64,000 nucleotides of DNA, taken from NCBI RefSeq assembly GCF_005543295.1, contig NZ_SRSG01000058.1, positions 79,830 to 143,829 of the forward strand, given 5' to 3'. A program made the translations under genes and the position numbers. Under the pieces are notes generated by a model, which saw nothing but the letters and a program-made list of their open reading frames with translations, ran no database searches and was not told where the DNA came from. Position 1 is the first letter of the stretch. Each line of letters begins with the position of its first letter. Origin of the DNA: Halalkalirubrum salinum. GTDB taxonomy: Archaea; Halobacteriota; Halobacteria; Halobacteriales; Haloferacaceae. Shown here one piece after another: positions 17,840 through 26,593 of the stretch.

Positions 17840-18667
17840 ATGATTCAACTGACCTATCTCCAGTTTCACCTCGTTTTCACGCTTCCCGTGTTAGCGCTGT
17901 TGCTGTATCTTGCCCCAAACTACGAGCCGGTGCGAAAGCGCCGATCGGCTGTGGGGATTGCGATTCTCGTCACGATCGCGTTCGGCTACACCACGCCGTG
18001 GGGCAGCTACCTCATCCAGCGCGGCGCGTGGTGGTACGCCGACGGCGCAGTCGCCTTTCGGGCGCTGTCGATCCCGCTCGGCGAGTACCTGTTTTTCATC
18101 ATCAAAACGGTGATCGTCGGGCTGTATCTCTACTATCGGGGGTTCGATCCGACGTTCCGTTCGGGTGATTTCTCGTGGACCCCACGGCTTGCGGGAGTAC
18201 TCGTCGGGGTCGCAATGACTGTTGGCGGCCTGTGGCTCGTGACACTGTCGGCGTCGTACCTGTACCTCGGCGCGCTCGTTGCGTGGACCGGCCCGGTGGT
18301 CGCCCTGCAGTGGGCCGTCGGCGGCGGCTACCTCATGCGGACTCCACGGGTGTGGCTCGAAGCAGCGCTCGTTCCGTCTGCGTACTTTTGGATCGCCGAT
18401 CGGATTGCGATCGAGATGGGTACGTGGGTCATCTCGCCGACGTACACGACTGGAATCGCCGTCCTTGGACTGCCGATCGAAGAGATGCTGTTCTTTCTCT
18501 CGGCAGCGCTCATGACGATCCACGGCCTCACGCTGTTCGAGTGGGTGCTCGATTACTGGGATCAGACAGGGTGGCCCACACCAGTCGCCGCGATCGTTAC
18601 CGCTGTTTCGTTCGAGCGGTCCAGCCCCGATCCAGCCGCCCCCGAGGAGCGTCCAGATAACAGATGA
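17840..18667 (+). CDS. crtY: Lycopene beta-cyclase (CrtYcd type)
   Basis: A 275-residue membrane enzyme with about seven hydrophobic helices made of two CrtYc/CrtYd-like repeats. Each repeat has a helix-initial acidic motif, seen as IPLGEYLFFIIK in the first and LPIEEMLFFLS in the second. It closes the beta-ionone rings of lycopene to make beta-carotene. ATG at 17840 (MIQLTYLQFHLV) is the family start. The blh start overlaps its stop as ATGA (18664), so the two are translationally coupled. Confidence 0.92.
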   Translation: MIQLTYLQFHLVFTLPVLALLLYLAPNYEPVRKRRSAVGIAILVTIAFGYTTPWGSYLIQRGAWWYADGAVAFRALSIPLGEYLFFIIKTVIVGLYLYYRGFDPTFRSGDFSWTPRLAGVLVGVAMTVGGLWLVTLSASYLYLGALVAWTGPVVALQWAVGGGYLMRTPRVWLEAALVPSAYFWIADRIAIEMGTWVISPTYTTGIAVLGLPIEEMLFFLSAALMTIHGLTLFEWVLDYWDQTGWPTPVAAIVTAVSFERSSPDPAAPEERPDNR

Positions 18668-19719
18668 CGGCAGCCTCCGTGCGATCGTCGCTGCCCGTTT
18701 TAGCCCGCTCGACGCTCTCGCGGGCGACGCTTCGGTGGCCGGCGTACGTCCTCGCGGCGACGATTCTCGTGTGGCCGATCGTCTCACAACTTCCGACGCG
18801 AGTGCGCTACGCGCCATTCCTGGTGAGTGTTGTCGTCTTTGGGCTCCCCCATGGCGCTGTCGACCACCTCGTCCCTGCTCGACTCGCGGGCGTTCGCCGT
18901 CGTCGATCGTACGCCGTCGTCGGTGGCGTCTACGCGGTTTTGATGGCCGGCTACCTACTCGTCTGGCTGGTCGCTCCTGTTGTGGGGTTCGTGAGTTTCA
19001 TCCTGCTCACGTGGTATCACTGGGGGCAGGGTGATGTGTACGCACTGGCGGCGATCGGCGGCGTCGGGTCGCTGTCGGGCCGGCTCGATCGCTGGCTGTC
19101 GATCATCGTCCGCGGCGGATTGCCGATGCTTGTCCCGCTGTTGTCGCATCCCGACGAGTATCGGGCAGTTGCGACGGCGATCGTTTCGCTATTCGCCGCT
19201 GATGCCAGCGGGACACTCGGCGTTGTTTTCACCCCCGACACTCGTCTCGTGGCTGCCATTGCGTTTGCCGGCGTGACGATCGCGTCACTCGCACTCGGGC
19301 TCTATCGGGTGAGACAGGACCGACTCAATGCGCGTGCCTGGCGGCGCGACGTGCTCGAGGTTGGACTGCTCTGGGCGTACTTTTGGGTGTTGCCGCCGAT
19401 CTTTGCGATCGGGGTCTACTTTGCGGTATGGCACGCGGTCAGACACATCGGTCGGCTTGCGGCGATCGACGATCGATCGCTCACCGCCCTTACGGCGGGT
19501 GAACTGCGTGCGCCGGTGGGGCGGTTCGCCCGCGATGCAGCGCCGTTGACCGCCGCCTCGCTTCTCGTCTTCGTCGGCCTGTTTGTCGGGCTCTCGGTCG
19601 GGATCGATCCCGACAGTTTGCTGGCCGTGTACCTCGTCGGGATTGCGCTTTTGACCCTGCCGCACGTGGCCGTCGTGACGTGGATGGATCGCCGTCAGCT
19701 CGGGACTGGGGCTGGCTGA
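18664..19719 (+). CDS. blh: Brp/Blh family beta-carotene 15,15'-dioxygenase
   Basis: A 351-residue polytopic membrane oxygenase that cleaves beta-carotene to two retinals. Conserved histidine motifs are present: FGLPHGAVDHLVP near residues 59-71, TWYHWGQGD near 118-126, and VWHAVRHIGR near 258-267; these are the iron ligands in the family. It overlaps crtY by four bases. A retinal-making pair implies that rhodopsins are encoded elsewhere; none is in this window. Confidence 0.92.
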   Translation: MTAASVRSSLPVLARSTLSRATLRWPAYVLAATILVWPIVSQLPTRVRYAPFLVSVVVFGLPHGAVDHLVPARLAGVRRRRSYAVVGGVYAVLMAGYLLVWLVAPVVGFVSFILLTWYHWGQGDVYALAAIGGVGSLSGRLDRWLSIIVRGGLPMLVPLLSHPDEYRAVATAIVSLFAADASGTLGVVFTPDTRLVAAIAFAGVTIASLALGLYRVRQDRLNARAWRRDVLEVGLLWAYFWVLPPIFAIGVYFAVWHAVRHIGRLAAIDDRSLTALTAGELRAPVGRFARDAAPLTAASLLVFVGLFVGLSVGIDPDSLLAVYLVGIALLTLPHVAVVTWMDRRQLGTGAG

Positions 19720-19783
19720 GACGACATTTCACTTCCGCCGCGCTTGACGAACCCTTAACAACGGCGACGCCGTAGCGCACACA

Positions 19784-22462
19784 ATGGCGGTCTCCGACGA
19801 CGTTGCCTACGTTGAGCACCCGATGCTGTCGCAGTCGTTCATCGAGCGGCGACTCTATCAGATCCAGTTGGCGGGGGCGGCCCGATCGGCCCACACCCTC
19901 GTCTGTCTGCCCACCGGGCTCGGCAAAACCACGGTGAGCCTGCTTGTGACCGCAACGCGGCTCGATGAAGTTGGTGGCAAGGCGCTGTTTCTCGCGCCGA
20001 CAAAGCCGCTCGTCCAACAGCACGCGGAGTTCTACCGCGAGGCGCTGTCAATTCCCGACGAGGAGATCGTCGTGTTCACTGGTGACGTCCGCCCGGACGA
20101 TCGTGCGGCGCTATGGGAGGACGCTCGTATTGTGATTGCGACCCCGCAGGTCGTCGAGAACGACCTCGTCGGCAATCGGATCAGTCTCCGCTCGGTGACA
20201 CACCTCACCTTCGACGAGTGCCACCGCGGCACCGGCGAGTACGCGTACGTCTACATCGCCGAACGGTACCACGCTGACGCCGCAGACCCGCTCGTGACTG
20301 GCATGAGCGCCTCGCCGGGCGGTGATAAAGAGGACATCCTGACGGTGTGTGCGAACCTCGGGCTCGATCGCGTCGAGGTCATGTCCGAAGAGGACGCTGA
20401 CGTCGCCGAGTACACCCACGACACCGAGGTCGAGTGGAAACGGATCGACCTCCCCGAGGAACTGCTTGAGATCCGCGATCTACTCAACGAGGTGATCAAA
20501 GACCGGTTGGGGTCGCTGAAGGAACTCGGCGTGACGAACCGCACGTCGCCGGATATCTCCCAAAAGCAGCTCAACACGATCGGCGGGAAACTCCGGCGGC
20601 TGATGGACAACGACAAATCCGAGGGATATCAGGGCATGTCGATCCACGCGGAGGTAATGAAGCTGCGGCGGGCGGTCGAACTGGTCGAAACCCAGAGTGT
20701 CGAATCTCTCCGACGGTACTTCGAGCGCCAGCGAAACGCCGCTCGCTCCTCGGGTGCCTCGAAGGCTAGCCAGCGGCTCGTCGCCGAGCCGAACGTTCGG
20801 AAGGCGATGCGGAAGGCCGACACCTACGACAAACTGCACCCGAAGTTCGCCCAGACTCGCATCCTGCTCGCGGAAACACTCGGGATCGACGGCGGCGATC
20901 GCGTCATCGTCTTCACCGAGTCCAGAGACACCGCCGAAGCGCTGACCGACTTCCTCGCCGAAAGCTTCCACGTCCGGCGGTTTGTCGGGCAAGGAAACAA
21001 AGAGGGCTCGCCGGGTATGAGCCAAAAAGACCAACAGGAGACGCTTGATGCCTTCCGCGCCGGCGAGTTTGAGGTACTTGTCTCGACGTCGGTCGCCGAG
21101 GAGGGGTTGGACGTTCCGGAGGTCGATCTGGTGTTGTTCTACGAGCCGGTGCCGACAGCGATCCGATCGATCCAGCGAAAGGGCCGGACTGGCCGTCAGG
21201 AGGAGGGTCGCGTGGTCGTGCTCATGGCCGAAGATACCCGCGACGAGGCGTACTTTTGGATCTCTCGCCGCAAAGAAAAGCAGATGGAGTCCGAGCTCCG
21301 CGAACTCAAATCGATCGCCGATGACGTCGAGGCGGAACTCGACGCTGGCGAGCAGTCGGGGCTCGATGCCTTCGAGGGCTCTGCTGGCGCTGGGACAGCC
21401 CGAAACGGCAGCGATCGCGGCGACGATCAGGCTGGTGACGATCGAGGCAACGATCCGGTTGGCGACGCTCACGGCGACGATCGATCGTCGGCGTCGAACG
21501 GCCAGCACTCGGCTGCAGCAGACACCTCCCAGCCACCGGAATCAGAGAGCCGTCAACCGACAGAGTCAGCGAACCGCCAGCCGGGACTGACCGACTTTGG
21601 TACTCCGAGTGCAGATTCTGATTCTGCGGAGGCCGATCGCGATGGCCCTGATGAGAACGTTGGTGACGGCTCCGATCGAGGGGCTGGTGACGCTTCCACT
21701 GAAGAAGCCGGCGACAGTGCTGATGGAGACACTGCAGACGGAATCGTCGCAACTGCTCGCGCCGCCGACGGCGTCGAGATCGTGATCGACCAGCGCGAAC
21801 TCGAGTCGACGATCGCCCGTGACCTCTCGACGCGCGAAGGCATCCTCACTCGACTGGAGACGCTTGCGGTCGGCGACTACGTCCTCTCGGACCGCGTTGC
21901 GGTCGAACGAAAATCGGTCGCAGACTTCCTCGACACGCTCACCGGCGGCGATCGCTCCATGTTCGAGCAGATCGGCGACCTTTCGCGCAACTACGCGCGG
22001 CCGGTCGTAATCATCGAGGGTGAGGACCTCTACGGCGAGCGCAACGTCCACCCGAACGCGATCCGGGGGGCGATCGCGAGCCTCGCAGTCGACTACGGCG
22101 CGAGCGTCCTGCGAACGACCGATCAGGGAGATACCGCCGAACTGCTGGAGACGATCGCTCGCCGCGAGCAGGAAACCCGCGATCGATCGGTCCAGGTTCA
22201 CGGCGAGAAGGCCGCAAAGACCCTCGCCGAACAACAGGAGTACGTCGTCTCCTCGATCGCCGACATCGGGCCGGTCACCGCTGAAGCACTCTTGACGGCG
22301 TTCCAGACGGTCGAGGCGGTGATGACCGCCCGCAAAGACGATCTACTCGAGGTGTCGGGGGTCGGTGAGGTGACCGCCGATCGAATCCGTGAGGTCGTCG
22401 GCTCCGAGTACGGGTCGACATCGGAGCATCCCGATCACGCTGACTCGGAGCGATCGGCGTAG
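19784..22462 (+). CDS. hef: Hef helicase-nuclease (XPF/FANCM family)
   Basis: An 892-residue fork-processing enzyme. The superfamily 2 helicase part has Walker A PTGLGKTT with Lys48, a DECH box at 144-147, and motif VI IQRKGRTGRQEEG. A low-complexity acidic linker of about 120 residues (from about 525) follows. The C-terminal XPF nuclease has the ERK of VERKSVADF at 708-710, and a tandem helix-hairpin-helix (IADIGPVTAEALLTAF, EVSGVGEVTADRIREV) ends the protein. The linker contains RQPGLTDFG (Gln599), close to an archaeal PCNA-binding motif. The last codons and stop lie inside a 24-base tandem repeat, so the final eight residues may vary between strains. Confidence 0.95.
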   Translation: MAVSDDVAYVEHPMLSQSFIERRLYQIQLAGAARSAHTLVCLPTGLGKTTVSLLVTATRLDEVGGKALFLAPTKPLVQQHAEFYREALSIPDEEIVVFTGDVRPDDRAALWEDARIVIATPQVVENDLVGNRISLRSVTHLTFDECHRGTGEYAYVYIAERYHADAADPLVTGMSASPGGDKEDILTVCANLGLDRVEVMSEEDADVAEYTHDTEVEWKRIDLPEELLEIRDLLNEVIKDRLGSLKELGVTNRTSPDISQKQLNTIGGKLRRLMDNDKSEGYQGMSIHAEVMKLRRAVELVETQSVESLRRYFERQRNAARSSGASKASQRLVAEPNVRKAMRKADTYDKLHPKFAQTRILLAETLGIDGGDRVIVFTESRDTAEALTDFLAESFHVRRFVGQGNKEGSPGMSQKDQQETLDAFRAGEFEVLVSTSVAEEGLDVPEVDLVLFYEPVPTAIRSIQRKGRTGRQEEGRVVVLMAEDTRDEAYFWISRRKEKQMESELRELKSIADDVEAELDAGEQSGLDAFEGSAGAGTARNGSDRGDDQAGDDRGNDPVGDAHGDDRSSASNGQHSAAADTSQPPESESRQPTESANRQPGLTDFGTPSADSDSAEADRDGPDENVGDGSDRGAGDASTEEAGDSADGDTADGIVATARAADGVEIVIDQRELESTIARDLSTREGILTRLETLAVGDYVLSDRVAVERKSVADFLDTLTGGDRSMFEQIGDLSRNYARPVVIIEGEDLYGERNVHPNAIRGAIASLAVDYGASVLRTTDQGDTAELLETIARREQETRDRSVQVHGEKAAKTLAEQQEYVVSSIADIGPVTAEALLTAFQTVEAVMTARKDDLLEVSGVGEVTADRIREVVGSEYGSTSEHPDHADSERSA

Positions 22463-22500
22463 GCTGACTCGGAGCGATCGGCGTAGGCTGACTCGGAGCG
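22439..22500 (+). repeat. 24-bp tandem repeat spanning the hef stop codon
   Basis: The unit GCTGACTCGGAGCGATCGGC+GTAG occurs twice in full (22439-22462, 22463-22486) and once in part (22487-22500). A weaker copy may follow near 22511. The first unit contains the hef stop TAG (22460-22462); later copies are untranslated in that frame. Confidence 0.9.
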
Positions 22501-22613
22501 GACGAATTAATCTGACCCGTAGCGATCGATTCGTCTCGCCGATCGCGAAACAAGACTGCGCGGCCCACGCCGGACCGGATCGGCTTTTTGTCTGTTCGAC
22601 CCCAATAGGGAGT

Positions 22614-23114
22614 ATGTCCGCTGATATCTCCGCCGAGTCGCTCGCCTTCCAACTCCCAAACGGCGGCCCCGGCCCCGACCCGCTCTCGCTGACCGATCTG
22701 GACGCCGACTTCGCCGTCTTGTTGTTCCAGCGCGATCACTTCTGTGGGAACTGCCGAAAGCAGGTCCAGGCGATCGCCGAGCAGTACGACGAGTTCGAAG
22801 CCCGAAACGCCGAGGTGCTCTCGATCCTCCCCGAAACGAAAGACCGGGCCGCAGAGTGGGCTGAGACGTACGACCTCCCGTTTCCTGTTCTTGCTGACGA
22901 GGATACGTCTGTTTCGGATCGCTACGACCAGCCTGTCCGGTTCGGGATTCTCGGGAACCTCCACGACCTGATCGGTCGAATGCCACAGGCGATCGTCGTC
23001 GACCTCCGCACGGCGCCGCGGGTCATCTACACCCACGTGGGGACCGCGCCGGCCGATCGGCCGAGCATCGACGGGCTCCTCGCCGAAATCGACACTGCCC
23101 GCGGCGATCAATAA
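22614..23114 (+). CDS. Peroxiredoxin/redoxin family protein
   Basis: A 166-residue thioredoxin-fold protein. The active region is LFQRDHFCGNCRKQVQAI near residues 41-58, with a CxxC spacing that is thioredoxin/TlpA-like in an AhpC/TSA-like frame. FPVLADEDTSVSDRY is the usual AhpC/TSA segment before the resolving part. It probably reduces peroxides or disulfides in the cytoplasm (no signal peptide). ATG at 22614 is favoured over the long upstream frame, which is repeat-derived. It is followed after five bases by an acetyltransferase gene. Confidence 0.85.
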   Translation: MSADISAESLAFQLPNGGPGPDPLSLTDLDADFAVLLFQRDHFCGNCRKQVQAIAEQYDEFEARNAEVLSILPETKDRAAEWAETYDLPFPVLADEDTSVSDRYDQPVRFGILGNLHDLIGRMPQAIVVDLRTAPRVIYTHVGTAPADRPSIDGLLAEIDTARGDQ

Positions 23115-23119
23115 CGCCC

Positions 23120-23554
23120 GTGTCGCGACCCGTCTCCATCCGGCCGGCCGCCGAAGACGAAGCGATCGACGTGATCCGGCTGTTCGAGGGCGCGCTCTTG
23201 ACGGTTGACTTCGACACCCTCCGGGATGCGATCGCCCACGGTGCGGTATTTGTTGCAGTCCGTGCCGAGCGCGTCGTCGGTGCAGTGTCTCTCGACCTCG
23301 ACCGTGATCCGGCGCACGTCGAGGCGATCGCGGTCCACCCTTCACACCGCCGTGACGGGATCGGGAGTCAGCTCCTTGCGCATGCAGCGAGTCGCGACGG
23401 CGCGATCACTGCCGCGTTCGATTCTGAACTGCGGCCATTTTACGAGTCGATCGGATTTACGATCGAACCGCTACCGGGTGCGGCCAACACAGACGGCCCA
23501 GCCAATGCGGACGACGCGGACGATCGGCTGTTCGGCCGCCTCTCACGCCCGTAA
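23120..23554 (+). CDS. GNAT family N-acetyltransferase
   Basis: A 144-residue GNAT protein with a GTG start. The acetyl-CoA loop is VHPSHRRDGIGSQLL near residues 72-86 (the R/QxxGxG/A motif), and LRPFYESIGF is the C-terminal motif B. The substrate is unknown. The tail from about 122 is low-complexity Ala/Asp/Asn. It is adjacent to the peroxiredoxin gene (five-base gap) and directly abuts the convergent MBL gene at 23555. Confidence 0.85.
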   Translation: MSRPVSIRPAAEDEAIDVIRLFEGALLTVDFDTLRDAIAHGAVFVAVRAERVVGAVSLDLDRDPAHVEAIAVHPSHRRDGIGSQLLAHAASRDGAITAAFDSELRPFYESIGFTIEPLPGAANTDGPANADDADDRLFGRLSRP

Positions 23555-24700
23555 TCAGTCCACGGCAACTGCACAGTTGTTCGGTCCGAGTTCTACCTCA
23601 AAAGCGTCCTCGTCGGTCAGTGATTCTTGGCCGAGATTGGCCGCAACAATTCGTTCGTGGTTCGCTGGCGGCTCGCCGATCGAGTCGACAATCCGATTGA
23701 CGAACGCGGTCCGTTCCTCCGAGAACGCCGCCAGTCGATCGCGGAGTTCGCCCAACGGTGCGGTGTACACGCCGTCGGCATCCGGCCGTCGTCCGGGCGG
23801 GACGTGCCCCGGCGCGACGACGGTGTCGTCGGGCAGGCTCGCGAGGCGATCGGTCAGGGTGTCGTATAGCTCGCCGGCCAGCTCTTCGGCTGCCGCTGTG
23901 CCGAACTGTAGGTCCGGTCGGGGGACGCCGTCCAAAAAGAGCGAATCACCCGAAAGCAGCGTCCCGTCGACGACGAGTGATACAGCATCGGTCGTGTGTC
24001 CCGGCGTTGCGAGCACCTCGACGTCCGCGTCACCGATCGCGATCGTCTCTCTGTCTCCGATCGTGTCGGCCTCGAAGGCAAGCCCGCGGTCTGTCGCGCC
24101 AGCGGGGACGATCGGTGTCGCGTTGGTTGCGGCCGCCAGCTCTCGAACACCGCTCACGTGGTCTGCGTGGACGTGGGTGTCGAGCACGTGAGTAATCTCT
24201 GCGTCGAGTGCCGCCACGTCCGCCGCGTAGCGATCGACGAACGCGCGCAGGGGATCGACAACGAGTGCATCTCCACCCGAAACCACGGCGTACGCGAGAC
24301 AGCCACTTGCCGGCCGATGGTACTGGAGCACGGTCGGGTCCTCGGCGATCGTCGTCGAGAGGTAAACCCGCGCCCATCCCTCCATGCCGCCGGCGAGATT
24401 CTGGGCATCAATACCCGCCGCTCGGAGATCGGCTGTGACCTCGGCGCTTTCCTCACCGCGCGGACAGACGACGACGTACGACTGCTCAGGATCGACCAGC
24501 GACGCTACCTCGTCGTTCACCCGCGCACTCAGAAACCGCATATACGGCACTTCAGTCGTCGACACGCGCTCGCCGTCGATCTGCCAGGCGTTGATCTCCT
24601 CGCGGTTCCGCACGTCGAGCAGTTCGACGGGCTCGCCAGCTTCGAGCCGCTCCCACAACGCCTCAGGTGTAATCGCCTGGTCGTTCCCGTCCTGTGTCAT
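23555..24700 (-). CDS. Rhodanese-MBL fold hydrolase fusion
   Basis: A 381-residue two-domain protein. Residues about 10-115 form a rhodanese domain with the active-site loop VVCPRGEES (Cys). The C-terminal part is a metallo-beta-lactamase fold with THVHADHVSG (HxHxDH), ATPGHTTD and the acidic GDSLFLDG. The order resembles sulfur-transfer/persulfide dioxygenase-like enzymes but with the domains reversed compared with many ETHE1 fusions. It probably acts on glutathione-like or other thiol persulfides; that is inference. ATG at 24700 is preceded by a strong Shine-Dalgarno AGGAGGGT, which settles the start. Confidence 0.88.
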   Translation of the reverse strand: MTQDGNDQAITPEALWERLEAGEPVELLDVRNREEINAWQIDGERVSTTEVPYMRFLSARVNDEVASLVDPEQSYVVVCPRGEESAEVTADLRAAGIDAQNLAGGMEGWARVYLSTTIAEDPTVLQYHRPASGCLAYAVVSGGDALVVDPLRAFVDRYAADVAALDAEITHVLDTHVHADHVSGVRELAAATNATPIVPAGATDRGLAFEADTIGDRETIAIGDADVEVLATPGHTTDAVSLVVDGTLLSGDSLFLDGVPRPDLQFGTAAAEELAGELYDTLTDRLASLPDDTVVAPGHVPPGRRPDADGVYTAPLGELRDRLAAFSEERTAFVNRIVDSIGEPPANHERIVAANLGQESLTDEDAFEVELGPNNCAVAVD

Positions 24701-24855
24701 ACCCTCCTGTACGCGATCGACAGCCTTGAATTGCGGTCTCGATCGCGGTCGGTCCCGACCGGTCATTGATCGATCGTCGATCGCCGCACTCGCTGTTTTT
24801 GTGTTGACATCCAGATCGCCGGCACTGTTGAGTACGTCCCCCACAAAGTGGCAGT

Positions 24856-25476
24856 ATGGACGGCAGTGACCTCCTCGATCGGATTGAAACCGCCTACGCA
24901 ACCGAACTCGATCGCCTCGGCTCCGAAAAGGCACTCATCGCGACGACGCACGCCGCGCTCGATCGCGACACGGTGCTCGAAACCGCCGCGATGGCAGAGC
25001 GCCGCGCGGCGGACACCTTTGAGCAGTGGGCTGACGACGAATCGGTCGATCGCGTCGCGACGGCGTTTGCTGACGTCGCCGCACAGGAATGCAACCACTA
25101 CGAGCGGATTGTGGAGTTGGGCTCTGTCGACGTCGACGATCCAGCGCCGGACGGGCTCCACGAGTACCTGCGATCGCTCGAGTCGACTGACGAGCGAATC
25201 GCTGCCGGCCTCCTCGCGCGGCCGCTTGCGTCGTCGCGATCGCTGCTGCAGGTCATCAATTTCTTCGTGAACGAGGCCGATCGCGCTGGGGCAGCGACGT
25301 TCCGGGAACTGCGATCGGAGACCACTGAGCAGGTCGATCGCGGTGTTGAGCTGCTCGATTCGATCGAGGTTACTGATGAAGCTGAGGCAGCCGCTGGTGA
25401 GGCGATCTCGATCGTCTACGGCGAATATGTTGCGGCGCTTGAGGGAATGGGGATCGATCCGAAGCCGGTGTGTTAA
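24856..25476 (+). CDS. Rubrerythrin-like ferritin-superfamily protein
   Basis: A 206-residue all-helical protein. Two helix pairs carry carboxylate/histidine candidates: AMAERRAADTFEQWADDE near 45-62 and AAQECNHYERIVELG near 75-90 (an ExxHY-like iron motif). There is no rubredoxin domain. Haloarchaeal relatives are annotated rubrerythrin-like. It is the last core-like gene before the accessory region. Confidence 0.72.
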   Translation: MDGSDLLDRIETAYATELDRLGSEKALIATTHAALDRDTVLETAAMAERRAADTFEQWADDESVDRVATAFADVAAQECNHYERIVELGSVDVDDPAPDGLHEYLRSLESTDERIAAGLLARPLASSRSLLQVINFFVNEADRAGAATFRELRSETTEQVDRGVELLDSIEVTDEAEAAAGEAISIVYGEYVAALEGMGIDPKPVC

Positions 25477-25630
25477 CGGTTCAACGGATTTTCAACTGTC
25501 CTTGATATCGTCCCTCCTCGTAATTCAACAAGGCCGGTGGCCATCTCGCCGAACCGCAGGCGTGTCACGATCCACTCATCTCGCATCTGGATACATCTTT
25601 TTCCTCGCAAAAAGATAGCTACCAATAAGA

Positions 25631-25660
25631 TCTAATATAATCTAATACAAACTGATACAC
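25631..25660 (+). promoter_or_regulatory. Three 10-bp iterons, probable autoregulatory operator
   Basis: Three consecutive 10-base units lie directly before the ATG at 25662: TCTAATATAA, TCTAATACAA and ACTGATACAC. The one-helical-turn spacing and overlap with the A/T-rich promoter suggest a binding site for the HTH protein encoded just downstream. Confidence 0.5.
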
Positions 25661-25661
25661 A

Positions 25662-26057
25662 ATGCCGATCACAGAGGACGAGTTTCGGACGATCGATGAG
25701 AACACCTCCGTCATCGACCTCACATCCGACACGACGCAGGGGCGGATCTATCGGTTCCTCCTCGAGAATGCCGACAAGGCGTTCCGACAGCGCGAGATCG
25801 TCGACCACGTCGACGTGCCTCGGGGAAGCGTCGGGCCGACCCTCAAGCGCTTCGAACGACGCGGACTGGTCGAACACCGCGGCCACTACTGGAAGATTTC
25901 CGATGCTGAACACGCCACGGCCTCTGCCGGACTGCTCGGTGCCGCAACGGCAGACGAGATCGACGGCGGCTTTTCAGACGAACAGATCGACGAGTGGATG
26001 GAAACCGCGGTCGATCCGATCGATGGACGCGACGAGGACGGCGGTGGGGAAGCGTAG
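25662..26057 (+). CDS. Winged-helix antitoxin-like regulator of the PemK module
   Basis: A 131-residue protein with a MarR-like winged helix: RIYRFLLENADKAFRQREIV, then the recognition region HVDVPRGSVGPTLKRFERRG at about 50-69, and a short wing. The C-terminus is acidic and probably disordered, a pattern seen where an antitoxin wraps its toxin. It ends three bases before the PemK-type toxin gene, and three iterons sit right at its start. Its role as antitoxin is inferred from position. Confidence 0.75.
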   Translation: MPITEDEFRTIDENTSVIDLTSDTTQGRIYRFLLENADKAFRQREIVDHVDVPRGSVGPTLKRFERRGLVEHRGHYWKISDAEHATASAGLLGAATADEIDGGFSDEQIDEWMETAVDPIDGRDEDGGGEA

Positions 26058-26060
26058 ACG

Positions 26061-26408
26061 ATGGCTGAGCGAGGCGCAGTTGTGTGGGCTCCCGACCCGT
26101 TCAAGTCGGGCGGCGGGAACCCACGACCGTGGGTGGTCGTGTCGACTGATCGACTTCCATATTCCGATGAAGAATCCATTGCGGTCGCGTTTACCACGCA
26201 GTCACATCATCAGGGAAGTTTTGCCGTACCGAGCGATGCGTGGATTCGGGGCGACCCCCGGACGCAAAGTTATGTCCTACCGTGGTCGGTAGCGACACTG
26301 AAAGACGAAACCCACATCACGGGGATTCAGGGTGCGGTCACCGACGAGTTCGCGGGCCGTGTCACGACAGCTCTCCTTTCGTATCTTGATCCGTCTGCAG
26401 TCGAGTAG
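26061..26408 (+). CDS. PemK/MazF-family toxin
   Basis: A 115-residue protein with the PemK/MazF fold signature: GAVVWAPDPF at the start, then the GGGNPRPWVVVSTDRL loop, VAFTTQ, and SYVLPWSVATLKDETHI. Family members are ribosome-independent or dependent mRNA endoribonucleases. It follows the HTH gene after three bases, forming a two-gene toxin-antitoxin unit. The stop is followed by IS-end debris (26451-26592). Confidence 0.83.
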   Translation: MAERGAVVWAPDPFKSGGGNPRPWVVVSTDRLPYSDEESIAVAFTTQSHHQGSFAVPSDAWIRGDPRTQSYVLPWSVATLKDETHITGIQGAVTDEFAGRVTTALLSYLDPSAVE

Positions 26409-26450
26409 TCGAACGCCAGATCAGCACCGAATACACCATGACACAAAGAT

Positions 26451-26592
26451 AGCAGAACCCCACGACTTCAGTCGTGGGAGAAAGTCACCGAGAAGTCGAT
26501 CGTCGATACGAATTGTCGTGTCGGGTGAGACAAAGACCAATTTAACAGTGGTAGCGAGGGGAAAGCCCACCGGCTTAAGCCGTGTGGTGAAT
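26451..26592 (+). mobile_element. Two IS200/IS605-type hairpin ends without transposase
   Basis: A first perfect hairpin, CCCACGAC-TTCA-GTCGTGGG, lies at 26459-26478. A second end begins at 26545 with ACAGTGGTAGCGAGG, matching 8391, and contains the palindrome CGGCTTAAGCCG (26571-26582). Together they bound about 140 bases without coding capacity, either a miniature derivative or debris of two insertions. It abuts the 3' end of the PIN toxin gene and fills most of the 26409-26593 gap. Confidence 0.55.
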
Positions 26593-26593
26593 G

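Noticed and set aside
22439..22500. Tandem repeat considered as a CRISPR array
   Set aside because: Units are directly adjacent with no spacers and lie in a coding end; no cas genes are nearby.
22275..23345. 356-codon minus-strand open frame opposite hef, the peroxiredoxin and the acetyltransferase genes
   Set aside because: It crosses three genes with convincing protein motifs on the other strand and encodes arginine-rich noise.
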